Part shown: in pieces, positions 27,003 through 34,524 of the stretch | Layout: every line of letters begins with the position of its first letter | Numbering within the stretch: position 1 is the first letter of the stretch | NCBI RefSeq assembly: GCF_024112395.2 | Contig: NZ_CP078013.2 | Span: forward strand, 4,588,001 to 4,652,000 | Direction: 5' to 3' | Length of the DNA: 64,000 bases | Source of the DNA: Pseudomonas pergaminensis | GTDB taxonomy: Bacteria > Pseudomonadota > Gammaproteobacteria > Pseudomonadales > Pseudomonadaceae | The notes under the pieces: model-generated | Seen by the model: only the letters and a program-made list of their open reading frames with translations | Told to the model about the DNA's origin: nothing | Database searches by the model: none | Position numbers and translations under genes: made by a program

Positions 27003-28463
27003 TCAATCATTGTGGTCTCCTGTGCGCTGGGTCGTCGGACGCCCACCCAGCAGCCCCTCCTGGTCAGCGAGCATCTCGCCGATCTGCAGGCCATCGTCAT
27101 TGATGTGGTATTGGCGCAGCTCGTCGCAGTGGGCACTGGCGCGCACTTTGACCACGGCCATGATGCGCAGCAGGCGGCTGCGCACTTCGATGTAGCGCTG
27201 CACGATAATCGCGTCCGTCAGGAACGCGGTGCCGTAGGGGCTGAAGCGCAGGTCGGTGTAGCGGTCTTCCAGCTCTGAGGTCATCAACACGCTGACCCCG
27301 GCGCGGGTCAACGCGGTGACCATACGTGACAACGACTCACGGAAGTCTGCGCGGAAGGTCGGCGCCAGGGCCAGCTCAAAGCCCGACAGCGAATCGATGA
27401 CCACCCGCGTGGCGTTCAAGCGGCTGATTTCGCTGAGCAGCAGTTGGACAATTTCGTCGATCGACAGGTCCGGCGCCCGGCTGTCTACCAGGCTGACCTG
27501 GCCGCTGCGGATCAAGTCGGCCAGCGTTGCGTTTTGCGAGTGGTTGGGCCGTTGCTCGAACACCGCGATCACACCGGCTTCGCCATTGCGCGCGCCCTCG
27601 GCCAGGAAGGTCGCTGCCAGGATGCTCTTACCCGACCCCGAAGGCCCCGCCACTAGCAACGAATAGCCACGGGGCAGGCCGCCACCGAGCATCTCATCAA
27701 GGCGTGGCACGCCCATTTTCAGGCGCTGCATGGGCAGCGATCTCGGCGTCTCGTCCGGGTTGAGCGGGGCCGGTGCGAACACCCTGATGCCTGAACTGGC
27801 GATACGAAAGGTGTGCAGCCCCGGCAAGGTCGGTTGGCCGCGCATCTTCATGATTTCCATCTTGCGCACCATCGAATTGCGCTCGACGCTCTGGCGCAAC
27901 CAGATCAATCCATCGGCCACGGTGAAGATCGGGTTGGTGTCGGTCTCGGTGAAGTACTCGCCGATCAGGAAGGTGGTCGCTTGCCACGTGGTCATCAACA
28001 TACCCAATTGTTGTACGAACTGCGGCAGGTTGTTATTGGGGTTGTGCTGGGTCTGGCTGGCCAGCACCACCGAACGAAAGGAGTCGACAAACACCAACGA
28101 CGGCGCATGCGCCTCCACTTCGCTGACAATCCGGCGCAGCACTTCGTCCAGGTCGCCGGCCAGGGTGTCGTCGGCCAGGTTGATATAGCGGATCGACTGG
28201 TTGATCGCGTCGCTGTCGAAGAAGTCGAACTGCTGCTGATAACGGAGCATCTTCAGCGGCGGCTCGCCCAGCACGGTGAAAAACAGCGCCGGACGCTCGG
28301 GTGTCGCCAGGGCAAACATCATCTGATGCGCCAGGGTGGTCTTGCCACAGCCAGGCGGACCGGCGATAAGGTTGAACGAAAACTCCGGCAAACCTCCGCC
28401 CAGCACCTCGTCCAGCCCTGGCACACCGGTAGCCAGGCGGTTGATCGTTACTTTGGTGCTCAT
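27003..28463 (-). CDS. KaiC-like double-domain RecA-family ATPase
   Basis: A 486-aa protein with two KaiC domains. CI has Walker A GPPGCGKT (35-42) and Walker B SLVFVDS. CII has Walker A GPSGSGKS (273-280) and VVIDSLSGF. The CII catalytic Glu pair is Glu303-Gln304, and CI has GE rather than EE. By eye the clock phosphosites Ser431/Thr432 of cyanobacterial KaiC correspond to Ala413-Phe414 (GTAFLTD), so autophosphorylation at those sites is unlikely. The ATG at 28463 overlaps the upstream stop by 4 bp. An upstream in-frame start is rejected because it lies inside the preceding gene. Confidence 0.9.
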   Translation of the reverse strand: MSTKVTINRLATGVPGLDEVLGGGLPEFSFNLIAGPPGCGKTTLAHQMMFALATPERPALFFTVLGEPPLKMLRYQQQFDFFDSDAINQSIRYINLADDTLAGDLDEVLRRIVSEVEAHAPSLVFVDSFRSVVLASQTQHNPNNNLPQFVQQLGMLMTTWQATTFLIGEYFTETDTNPIFTVADGLIWLRQSVERNSMVRKMEIMKMRGQPTLPGLHTFRIASSGIRVFAPAPLNPDETPRSLPMQRLKMGVPRLDEMLGGGLPRGYSLLVAGPSGSGKSILAATFLAEGARNGEAGVIAVFEQRPNHSQNATLADLIRSGQVSLVDSRAPDLSIDEIVQLLLSEISRLNATRVVIDSLSGFELALAPTFRADFRESLSRMVTALTRAGVSVLMTSELEDRYTDLRFSPYGTAFLTDAIIVQRYIEVRSRLLRIMAVVKVRASAHCDELRQYHINDDGLQIGEMLADQEGLLGGRPTTQRTGDHND

Positions 28464-28894
28464 GGCGAATTTTCCTGCGAAGGGGTGTCGCTCAAAGAAG
28501 GTTCCCACACGTCGCGTAGTAAACGCGCGGTCAGCGAAGGCCCGATCAGCGTGGTGAGCAAAGTGTAAAAAGTGGTCAGCAGCACCTCACCGAAAAACAG
28601 CGCATCGGCCTCAGTCTGCTCAAGCAGTACGGCTTTGAGCCCGGATCTGTCAGGCGTGGCTTGCACACGATCGTGCATGCCGGCCAATCGCGCATGGGCC
28701 GAGGCGCTGAGGTGCAGGCTGCGGCGCAGCAAGGCGACACAGCCTTGCTGCCCGATGATGGGCGTGAGTGCTGCGTCCATGTCCTGCAATATCGACGTGA
28801 TCGCCTCGGCGATGCCTGCGATATCCGCGGAGGGACCAACACGGTGCGCCAGAGAAGCTACGATCTGGCGGCTCTCTTCGCTTAGCGTGGACAT
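28460..28894 (-). CDS. Uncharacterised helical protein leading the KaiC-like operon
   Basis: A 144-aa, largely alpha-helical protein beginning MSTLSEESRQIVASLAHRVG. A C-terminal hydrophobic stretch (EVLLTTFYTLLTTLIGPSLTARLL) could be a buried or membrane-touching helix. The ATG at 28894 is chosen over one 13 codons upstream because homologous-looking sequence begins here. It is translationally coupled to the KaiC-like gene (4-bp overlap). No family was recognised. A KaiA/KaiB substitute is only a guess. Confidence 0.7.
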   Translation of the reverse strand: MSTLSEESRQIVASLAHRVGPSADIAGIAEAITSILQDMDAALTPIIGQQGCVALLRRSLHLSASAHARLAGMHDRVQATPDRSGLKAVLLEQTEADALFFGEVLLTTFYTLLTTLIGPSLTARLLRDVWEPSLSDTPSQENSP

Positions 28895-28955
28895 GAAGGG
28901 CTGATATCCGATGAATTGATACCCAGCGTACACCCTCTGGCATTCGTCCGAGGGT

Positions 28956-30167
28956 TTAATGAGCCATTATCTGCGCCCCCATGCGCCGCCCGGGTTTGAA
29001 ACCATGGGCACGGGCGCTCCAGGCAATCGCCAGCGACACACCGATCAACAGCAACATCGCCCACGGAAACGAGGCCACGCCCCAGGTCTCGAGCAACACC
29101 CCACCGACGACACCGCTGCCGGCGATAGCGCTGTTCCAGGCCACCACATTCAGCGACAGCGCCACGTCGGCGCCATCGCCCGCCGCATCGGCCAGGGCGG
29201 TCTGCAGCAGGGTCGCGGCGCCGCCGAAACTCAGGCCCCACACGGCCACGCCGAGGTAGACCACTTCCGGCAGGCTGCCAAAAAGACCCAGCCCAAGCGA
29301 GACGACCGCGAACACCGCCAGGCTGACGAGCACGGTCTTGCGCAACAACGACTCAACGAGCCTGGCCGTGAGCCAGATCCCTGCCAGCGCGGCAACCCCG
29401 AACACCAACAGCACCAGGTCGACCCGCTCGGCCAACCCCGCCGGCGCCACGAAGGGTGCAATGTAGGTGTACAGAATGTTGTGCGCCAGCATCCAACTGA
29501 TCACCACCGCCAGCACCGGCCGTACGCCCGGCGTGCTCAGCACCTGGCCCAGCGACATACGTTGATGGGCGGGCTGGGGAGCGTAGTCCGGGACTTTGAC
29601 CAACACCCACGCAATCAACACCAGACTCACCGCCGACATCAGGCCAAACGTGGTGCGCCATCCCACCAACCCACCCAGCCAAGTGCCGAGCGGTACACCC
29701 AACGACAGCGCAATCGGCGTGCCGACCATCGCCAACGCCAGCGCCCTGCCCTGCTGGTGCGGCGCGACCATGCGCCGGGCGTAACCGGCCAGCAGGCTCC
29801 AGGCCAACCCCGCTGCCACACCGGCAAAAAAACGCGCCACCAGGGTCACACCGTAGTGGGACGACAGCGCGGTGATGGAGTTGAACAGCAGGAAACCGAC
29901 GATGGTCAGCAACAGCACATTGCGCCGGCGCCAGCCACGGGTCGCGACGGTCATGGGGATCACCGCCAGCACCGAGCCCAAGGCATACGCGGTGACCATC
30001 TGCCCGGCCATCGACGGGGAAATCGCCAGACCGTCGCTGATCAACGGCAACAGGCCGGCGGGCAGGGTTTCGGTGACGATGCAGATAAAGCCGGTCATGG
30101 CCAGGGCGAGCAAGGCGCCGATGGGCAGGCGGTCGGATGACGCCGATAAAGTGAGTGGAGGTGTCAC
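28956..30167 (-). CDS. MFS efflux transporter (DHA1/AraJ-like)
   Basis: A 403-aa, 12-helix transporter. The N-terminal TETLPAGLLPLISDGLAISPSMAGQMVTAYALG matches the AraJ/NepI/YdhP branch of drug-H+ antiporters, which export sugars, nucleosides or drugs. It is divergent from a TetR gene, and a long inverted repeat lies between them, so it is probably TetR-repressed. Confidence 0.88.
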   Translation of the reverse strand: MTPPLTLSASSDRLPIGALLALAMTGFICIVTETLPAGLLPLISDGLAISPSMAGQMVTAYALGSVLAVIPMTVATRGWRRRNVLLLTIVGFLLFNSITALSSHYGVTLVARFFAGVAAGLAWSLLAGYARRMVAPHQQGRALALAMVGTPIALSLGVPLGTWLGGLVGWRTTFGLMSAVSLVLIAWVLVKVPDYAPQPAHQRMSLGQVLSTPGVRPVLAVVISWMLAHNILYTYIAPFVAPAGLAERVDLVLLVFGVAALAGIWLTARLVESLLRKTVLVSLAVFAVVSLGLGLFGSLPEVVYLGVAVWGLSFGGAATLLQTALADAAGDGADVALSLNVVAWNSAIAGSGVVGGVLLETWGVASFPWAMLLLIGVSLAIAWSARAHGFKPGRRMGAQIMAH

Positions 30168-30190
30168 AGGTAACTCCTTGAGCGAGATTT

Positions 30191-30262
30191 AAATACTGAT
30201 CGATACAAATGTTGCGTCTGGACATAGCGTGTTGTCAACGACTTATGTATCGACTAGTATTT
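30191..30262. promoter_or_regulatory. Paired inverted TetR operator half-sites
   Basis: AAATACTGATCGATACA (30191-30207) and TGTATCGACTAGTATTT (30246-30262) are inverted copies with two mismatches, 38 bp apart. They fill the 123-bp gap between the efflux gene and tetR. Confidence 0.55.
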
Positions 30263-30290
30263 ATCTCGCTTCCTCCACCGGAGATCCGCC

Positions 30291-30995
30291 ATGGCACAAA
30301 TGGGCCGCCCCCGCACCTTCGACCGCGATCACGCCGTAGACCAGGCCTTGCACCTGTTCTGGCAGCACGGCTACGACGCCACCTCACTCGCCCAACTCAA
30401 GGCTGGCCTGGGTGGCGGTATCTCCGCGCCGAGTTTTTATGCGGCGTTCGGTTCCAAAGAGGCGCTGTTCGACGAATGTGTACAGCGCTACCTGACGACC
30501 TACGCACAGGTCACCGAATGCCTGTGGGACGAAAGCCTGTCGCCGCGTCAGGCGGTTGAAACGGCGCTGCGCCAGTCGGCACGCATGCAGTGTGAAGACG
30601 GGCATCCCAAGGGCTGCATGGTGGCGCTGGGCGTGATGAGTGCGCCGAGCCCCGAGAATGCGCGGGTGGCGAATGGATTGACGCAATCGCGGCTGCGCAC
30701 ACGGGCGGGGATTGTGACCTGTGTGCAGCGTGCGATACGTGCAGGGCAATTGCCAGGCACGATTGACCCGGCGGTGATGGCGACGGTATTTGACAGTTTC
30801 CTGCAGGGCATTTCGATCCTTGCGCGCGACAACGTACCCCACGCCAGCATCGACGCGGCGATCAGCCAACTGCTGCTGACCTGGGATATTGCCGCGTCTA
30901 CGGCGCCGCCGATTCGTCCCGGCATTGCATCAGGAAATCCACAAACGCCCGCACACGATGCGGCACATAGCGACCATGGGGATACAACAAGGTAA
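30291..30995 (+). CDS. TetR/AcrR-family regulator
   Basis: A 234-aa protein with an N-terminal TetR helix-turn-helix (ALHLFWQHGYDATSLAQLKAGLG...APSFYAAFGSKEALF). The C-terminal domain has a conserved Cys pair region (MQCEDGHPKGCMV), typical of the YxaF/AcrR branch. It is divergent from the efflux gene. Its last 98 bp overlap the 3' end of the convergent LysR gene, an unusually long overlap. Confidence 0.87.
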   Translation: MAQMGRPRTFDRDHAVDQALHLFWQHGYDATSLAQLKAGLGGGISAPSFYAAFGSKEALFDECVQRYLTTYAQVTECLWDESLSPRQAVETALRQSARMQCEDGHPKGCMVALGVMSAPSPENARVANGLTQSRLRTRAGIVTCVQRAIRAGQLPGTIDPAVMATVFDSFLQGISILARDNVPHASIDAAISQLLLTWDIAASTAPPIRPGIASGNPQTPAHDAAHSDHGDTTR

Positions 30996-31821
30996 ACGGC
31001 CGTGAACGCCCACCGAACGGCTGCAGGACTTCTACCAGGCTGCCGTCAGCCAGTTCCTGCTCGACAATAAACTTGTAGGTCTGAAACAACCCCGCGCCGT
31101 GCCTGGCCAGGGTCACCCCGCCCAGCACATCATCGGAGCAGCTGTACCCCGCCTGCCCCGCATACTCTTGCGCCTTGCCATCCACCTGAAACAGCCAGGA
31201 GATACGCCGGCCATTGCTGGGCAATTCGTACTGGATGCATTCATGGGCGGGCAGATCTTCCAGCGTCTGTGGGATGCCGGCGCGTTCAAGATAGGACGGT
31301 GCCGCGACCACCACCAACTCGGCGTCTTCCAGCAGGCGCGCAATCAGCGATGAGTCGGGCTGGGCGCGCACACGGACCGCCAGGTCGTAGCCTTCGGCGA
31401 CGAAGTCGATATTGCGATTGCTGATGTGGATATCCACCGTCACCTGCGGGTACAGCGCACGAAACCTGGGCAGTAGCGGCAGCAGACGGTGATGGGCGTA
31501 GGTGGTGGGAATACTGATGCGCAACAGGCCGGACGGCACTGCTTGCGCGCCCATCACCTCCTGTTGCGCTTCCACCAGTTGGGTCAGGGCCTGGCGGCAT
31601 TGTTCGAAGAAGGTGCGGCCACTGTCAGTGAGGCGGATGCTGCGCGTGGTGCGCACAAACAGCCGCGAGCCCAGGCGCTCTTCCAGGCGTGAAATGCTGC
31701 GGCTCACGGCCGCCGGCGTGACACCGGCAACCTGCGCGGCGGCGGTGAAGCTGTTGGCTTCGGCGGCGAGGCAAAACAGCTCGATGCTGCCGAGCTGCAG
31801 GTCTTCGAAATGGCGTTTCAC
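30898..31821 (-). CDS. LysR-family transcriptional regulator
   Basis: A 307-aa regulator with winged helix LGSIELFCLAAEANSFTAAAQVAGVTPAAVSRSISRLEERLG. The effector domain (DIHISNRNIDFVAEGYDLAVRVR) is of the CrgA/PBP2 type that often controls oxidoreductases. The neighbours on the same strand are a 2-hydroxyacid dehydrogenase and a decayed rraA-like gene, so its original target may be partly lost. Confidence 0.88.
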   Translation of the reverse strand: MKRHFEDLQLGSIELFCLAAEANSFTAAAQVAGVTPAAVSRSISRLEERLGSRLFVRTTRSIRLTDSGRTFFEQCRQALTQLVEAQQEVMGAQAVPSGLLRISIPTTYAHHRLLPLLPRFRALYPQVTVDIHISNRNIDFVAEGYDLAVRVRAQPDSSLIARLLEDAELVVVAAPSYLERAGIPQTLEDLPAHECIQYELPSNGRRISWLFQVDGKAQEYAGQAGYSCSDDVLGGVTLARHGAGLFQTYKFIVEQELADGSLVEVLQPFGGRSRPFTLLYPHGRYVPHRVRAFVDFLMQCRDESAAP

Positions 31822-31914
31822 ACTGGGTCCACCCGGTTACGGCTGCGGGGGATTGCAACACGTCCGCGCCCAGTGTGCCACTGCTTGCTTACGCCGTTGG
31901 CTCGATCAGGGTTG

Positions 31915-32182
31915 TCAGCCGCGCGGGGTTTGCAAGGCGTGGTACCCGTAGTCTGCGCGCGCTTGCCGCAATGGGACACCGGCGTCGATGGCCGTCGCCC
32001 ACCGAGCCCCCCTCCAGGCCAACAGGTCCGTAGCGCAGGGTCCAGGCTTTGCCCGTAAGGCTGAAGGACCGGTCCAGCGGCTTGATGTCGGTACATTGAC
32101 AAAGGATTTTCAGGCGATCCATGGCATCGCTGAGGTCGGTACAACTGAGGGCGTCCAGGCGTTGATGAATAGAGCGTTGCAT
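31915..32182 (-). pseudogene. RraA-like/HMG-aldolase family gene, internally deleted
   Basis: The first ~60 codons encode a clear RraA-like N-terminus (LSCTDLSDAMDRL, CTDIKPLDRSF, TLRYGPVGLEGGSVGD). The family's catalytic core is then missing. A different frame supplies a short tail (RADYGYHALQTPRG, stop at 31915-31917) that resembles the family C-terminus. A deletion of several hundred bases with loss of frame explains both parts. It follows the 2-hydroxyacid dehydrogenase gene by 26 bp. Confidence 0.65.
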
Positions 32183-32208
32183 GAGGAAGGCTTCCTTGTG
32201 TCGAGGGG

Positions 32209-33264
32209 TTAACCTGCGTTCGCCGCCAGGCTGAGCGCGTGGATCTTGTCGACAATCTGCCGCGAAGCCTTGCGGATTGCCGTCGTTGTGGTGCCTGCAA
32301 TATGCGGTGTGAGCTGGGCATTGCCGACGCCTGCCAGTGGCGAGTGGAAGCAGTCTTTTTCCAGGGCAAAGGTATCGATGGCGACTGCTTTTATATGCCT
32401 GGGAAACGCCGTCATGAAACTCGCCAACTGCGCTTCATCGACGATGCCGCCGCGCGCGGTATTGATCAGTATCGAACCTTGGCGCATCTGCCTGAACTGG
32501 GTCAGCCCAAACAGGCCGCGGGTCAGCGGGGTCAACGGTACGTGGATCGAGACCACGTCGGCCTCCCTCAGCAATGCTTCGAGGGTTTGCCGGCGCTCAA
32601 GGCCAAGGCTGCGCGCGACCTGGTCGGTAAAGCGTTCCGAACCGGTGGCGATGACCTTGAGACCGAGCGCTCCCGCCTTGCGTGCGACCTCTTGAGCGAT
32701 GCTGCCCGTGCCGACCACCCCTAGCGTGAGTTCGCCGAACTCCAGGCCTGGCGCCAAGGTGCCCTTGGACCAGCATCCCTTGTGCGTTTCAGCGTTGTAG
32801 TGGTCCAGGTCCCGGGATAAATACAACGCCTGGGCCAGGACATATTCAGCAACCGCAGCCGCGTTGGCGCCTGGAGTGTTCAGCAGGGTCACGCCACACT
32901 GCTGGGCCGCTTGCCGGTCGATATGGTTGACACCCGTACCGGCTTGAGCAATAGCGCGCAGCGGCGTTGGCAGAGCCGGTGACGCAGCGTTGCGAATCAG
33001 TTCGCCCTCAATGGGAATATTCAGGCGCGTCTTGAACACGCTGTACCCTCCGGCCAACATCACGGCCCCCATGAAAGCCTGCCGGTCGTGACCGTTGATC
33101 TCGGTGTAGTGAATGCGCTCGCCATAGTGCTCGCGGATACCATCCTTATCAGTGAAATAGTAGAGATTCAGGGTGACGACCAGGCCCAACGCGAGGAATC
33201 GGTCGACTTCCTCGAATAACAACGGCGGGCCGGGTGCATCGAGTATCAGGGTGGTGAATGCCAT
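32209..33264 (-). CDS. D-2-hydroxyacid dehydrogenase (NAD-dependent)
   Basis: A 351-aa enzyme. The NAD fold motif GVVGTGSIAQEVARKAG starts near residue 183. The catalytic Arg lies in INTARGGIVDE, the acidic partner in DTFALEKD, and the His in LTPHIAGTT. The N-terminal ~90 residues are longer than in compact family members. It was probably co-transcribed with the rraA-like gene that is now a pseudogene. The substrate is unknown. Confidence 0.85.
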   Translation of the reverse strand: MAFTTLILDAPGPPLLFEEVDRFLALGLVVTLNLYYFTDKDGIREHYGERIHYTEINGHDRQAFMGAVMLAGGYSVFKTRLNIPIEGELIRNAASPALPTPLRAIAQAGTGVNHIDRQAAQQCGVTLLNTPGANAAAVAEYVLAQALYLSRDLDHYNAETHKGCWSKGTLAPGLEFGELTLGVVGTGSIAQEVARKAGALGLKVIATGSERFTDQVARSLGLERRQTLEALLREADVVSIHVPLTPLTRGLFGLTQFRQMRQGSILINTARGGIVDEAQLASFMTAFPRHIKAVAIDTFALEKDCFHSPLAGVGNAQLTPHIAGTTTTAIRKASRQIVDKIHALSLAANAG

Positions 33265-33887
33265 GCTTGTGATCCTCTTGAAAGGCGCACAACCGCGCCG
33301 ACAGCCAGGTCGCCCCGGCTGTCGGCGGGTGCTTTACCAAGTGTGTAGTCCTGGCCCTTGTAGGTTCATCGGTTCAAGCCTCGATAATTAATACAGATCC
33401 CTTGTTTGCACTCCACCGCGTGGGTGGAAGCAAAATCATCAATGTCACAGGCCGAAACCACCGCATCGCAACGAACGGATATCCCCCTGTTAGCCGACAC
33501 AAAGCCCTCAGATCGGTACCCAAAAGCGGCAAAAAATCTGAAACAAGTTATTACACTTCAACGTGAATCAATCATGTCGCCGCTTTTTCGACAAAAGACC
33601 TTTTTGGAATAAAACGCGCATAAAAAGATAGCCAGCTTATGAACGGTTTCCCGATCCGACACTGACTATTCTTTTTCAAGCAATTGATTATTAGGGGTTA
33701 ATGAAGGGAGTCAAAAACGCGGTACGCCCAGAAAGCACTCACGCCGACAGGATGTGCCAGGTCATTCTTAAATAATTCTTCATAAAGGCCTGACCCCATA
33801 TGCACCGGACGATCCCGAGCCCTTGGCATCGTGCCCGGCCGCGCAGGGGTGGACTCGGGCTCAAACGACGAGCGCAAATAAGATAGA

Positions 33888-33908
33888 AAATGACTGTTAA
33901 TCATTGGG
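33888..33908 (+). repeat. tRNA-Asn fragment (anticodon-arm identity)
   Basis: Twenty-one bases match the anticodon arm and start of the variable region of the tRNA-Asn gene at 56613-56688 exactly, on the opposite strand of the window. The flanks do not match, so this is a fragment, not a gene. It could be an old attachment-site core. Confidence 0.55.
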
Positions 33909-33914
33909 CAAAAT

Positions 33915-33938
33915 AAAGGCGCTCCAAAGAGCGCCTTT
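33915..33938 (-). terminator. Rho-independent terminator of the Hsp20 gene
   Basis: AAAGGCGCTC and GAGCGCCTTT form a 10-bp stem with a CAAA loop, followed on the minus strand by ATTTTG. It begins 12 bp after the Hsp20 stop. Confidence 0.8.
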
Positions 33939-33950
33939 ATTCATTTCAAC

Positions 33951-34409
33951 TCACTGCTCGCTGATGGATTTCACATCCGCCTTGGCAGCGCCACCAATCG
34001 CAATGCGTTTTGGCTTGGCTTCCTCCGGTACCACCCTGAGCAGGTCGATGCTCAGCAGGCCGTTGGAAAGCTGCGCGCCCTGCACTTCGATGTGGTCGAC
34101 CAGGCGGAACGACAAGCGGAACGCGCGCTGGGCGATGCCCTGGTGCAGGTAGGTGATGCCCTCATCGTGTTCGCGCTTGCCGCCGGCGACGGTCAACACG
34201 CCTTTTTCCACCTGGATTTCCAGGTCATCCTCCACCAGGCCTGCGGCCGCAATCACGATCCGATAATGATCGTCACCGTGCTTTTCGACGTTGTGAGGTG
34301 GGTAGGTGGTGCCGGCCTCGCTGCGAAGCGCCGATTCGAAAAGGTCGTTGAAACGGTCAAAGCCGACAGAGTGACGGAACAGTGGGGCCAACGAAAGAGT
34401 AGTAGCCAT
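33951..34409 (-). CDS. Hsp20/alpha-crystallin small heat-shock protein (IbpA-like)
   Basis: A 152-aa small chaperone. The N-terminus LSLAPLFRHSVGFDRFNDLFE is IbpA-like. The alpha-crystallin domain runs from about residue 38 (YPPHNVEKHGDDHYRIVIAAAGL) to GLLSIDL near 120, and the tail contains PKRIAIG in place of the usual I-x-I motif. It binds unfolding proteins in the cytoplasm. The upstream leader looks like a heat-controlled RNA with a sigma-32-type promoter. Confidence 0.9.
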   Translation of the reverse strand: MATTLSLAPLFRHSVGFDRFNDLFESALRSEAGTTYPPHNVEKHGDDHYRIVIAAAGLVEDDLEIQVEKGVLTVAGGKREHDEGITYLHQGIAQRAFRLSFRLVDHIEVQGAQLSNGLLSIDLLRVVPEEAKPKRIAIGGAAKADVKSISEQ

Positions 34410-34505
34410 TGCAAAATCTCCTGAGGTTTCTCCAAGTGATTTGATACGCGACCCGCATTCGGCATCGCGTAAAACCTAAGTAGGTTCAGGCTGGAAATTT
34501 TCAAG
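34410..34505 (-). promoter_or_regulatory. Heat-shock promoter and ROSE-like RNA thermometer leader
   Basis: CTTGAAAA on the minus strand (34498-34505) fits a sigma-32 -35 box, with a loose -10 near 34474-34484. In the leader, TACGCG/CGCGTA (34445-34450 with 34466-34471) forms one hairpin. The Shine-Dalgarno AGGAG (34418-34422) can be masked by CTTGGAG just upstream in a weak, mismatched stem, as in ROSE elements. Confidence 0.5.
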
Positions 34506-34524
34506 CGGCGCTCACAAAATTTTT

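Larger units (their letters stand above)
33265..33950. other. 686-bp region without a convincing gene
   Basis: AT-rich relative to its surroundings. Two short open frames (near 33406-33612 and 33698-33904) lack family features or good ribosome sites. The region contains a 21-bp identity to tRNA-Asn (33888-33908) and the Hsp20 terminator (33915-33938). Nothing else was recognised. Confidence 0.5.

Noticed and set aside
28959..30140. A 393-codon plus-strand frame
   Set aside because: Mirror image of the MFS efflux gene; the product is a His/Arg/Gln-rich string without domains.
31818..32369. 183-codon minus-strand frame
   Set aside because: It overlaps the rraA-like remnant and the 2-hydroxyacid dehydrogenase end in another frame and encodes no domain. 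The RraA-like signature is in the other frame.
33406..33612. 68-codon plus-strand frame in the gene-free stretch
   Set aside because: No ribosome site and no recognisable family; the region is AT-rich intergenic DNA.
33698..33904. 68-codon minus-strand frame starting inside the tRNA-like fragment
   Set aside because: The start overlaps the 21-bp tRNA-Asn identity, there is no ribosome site and no known domain.
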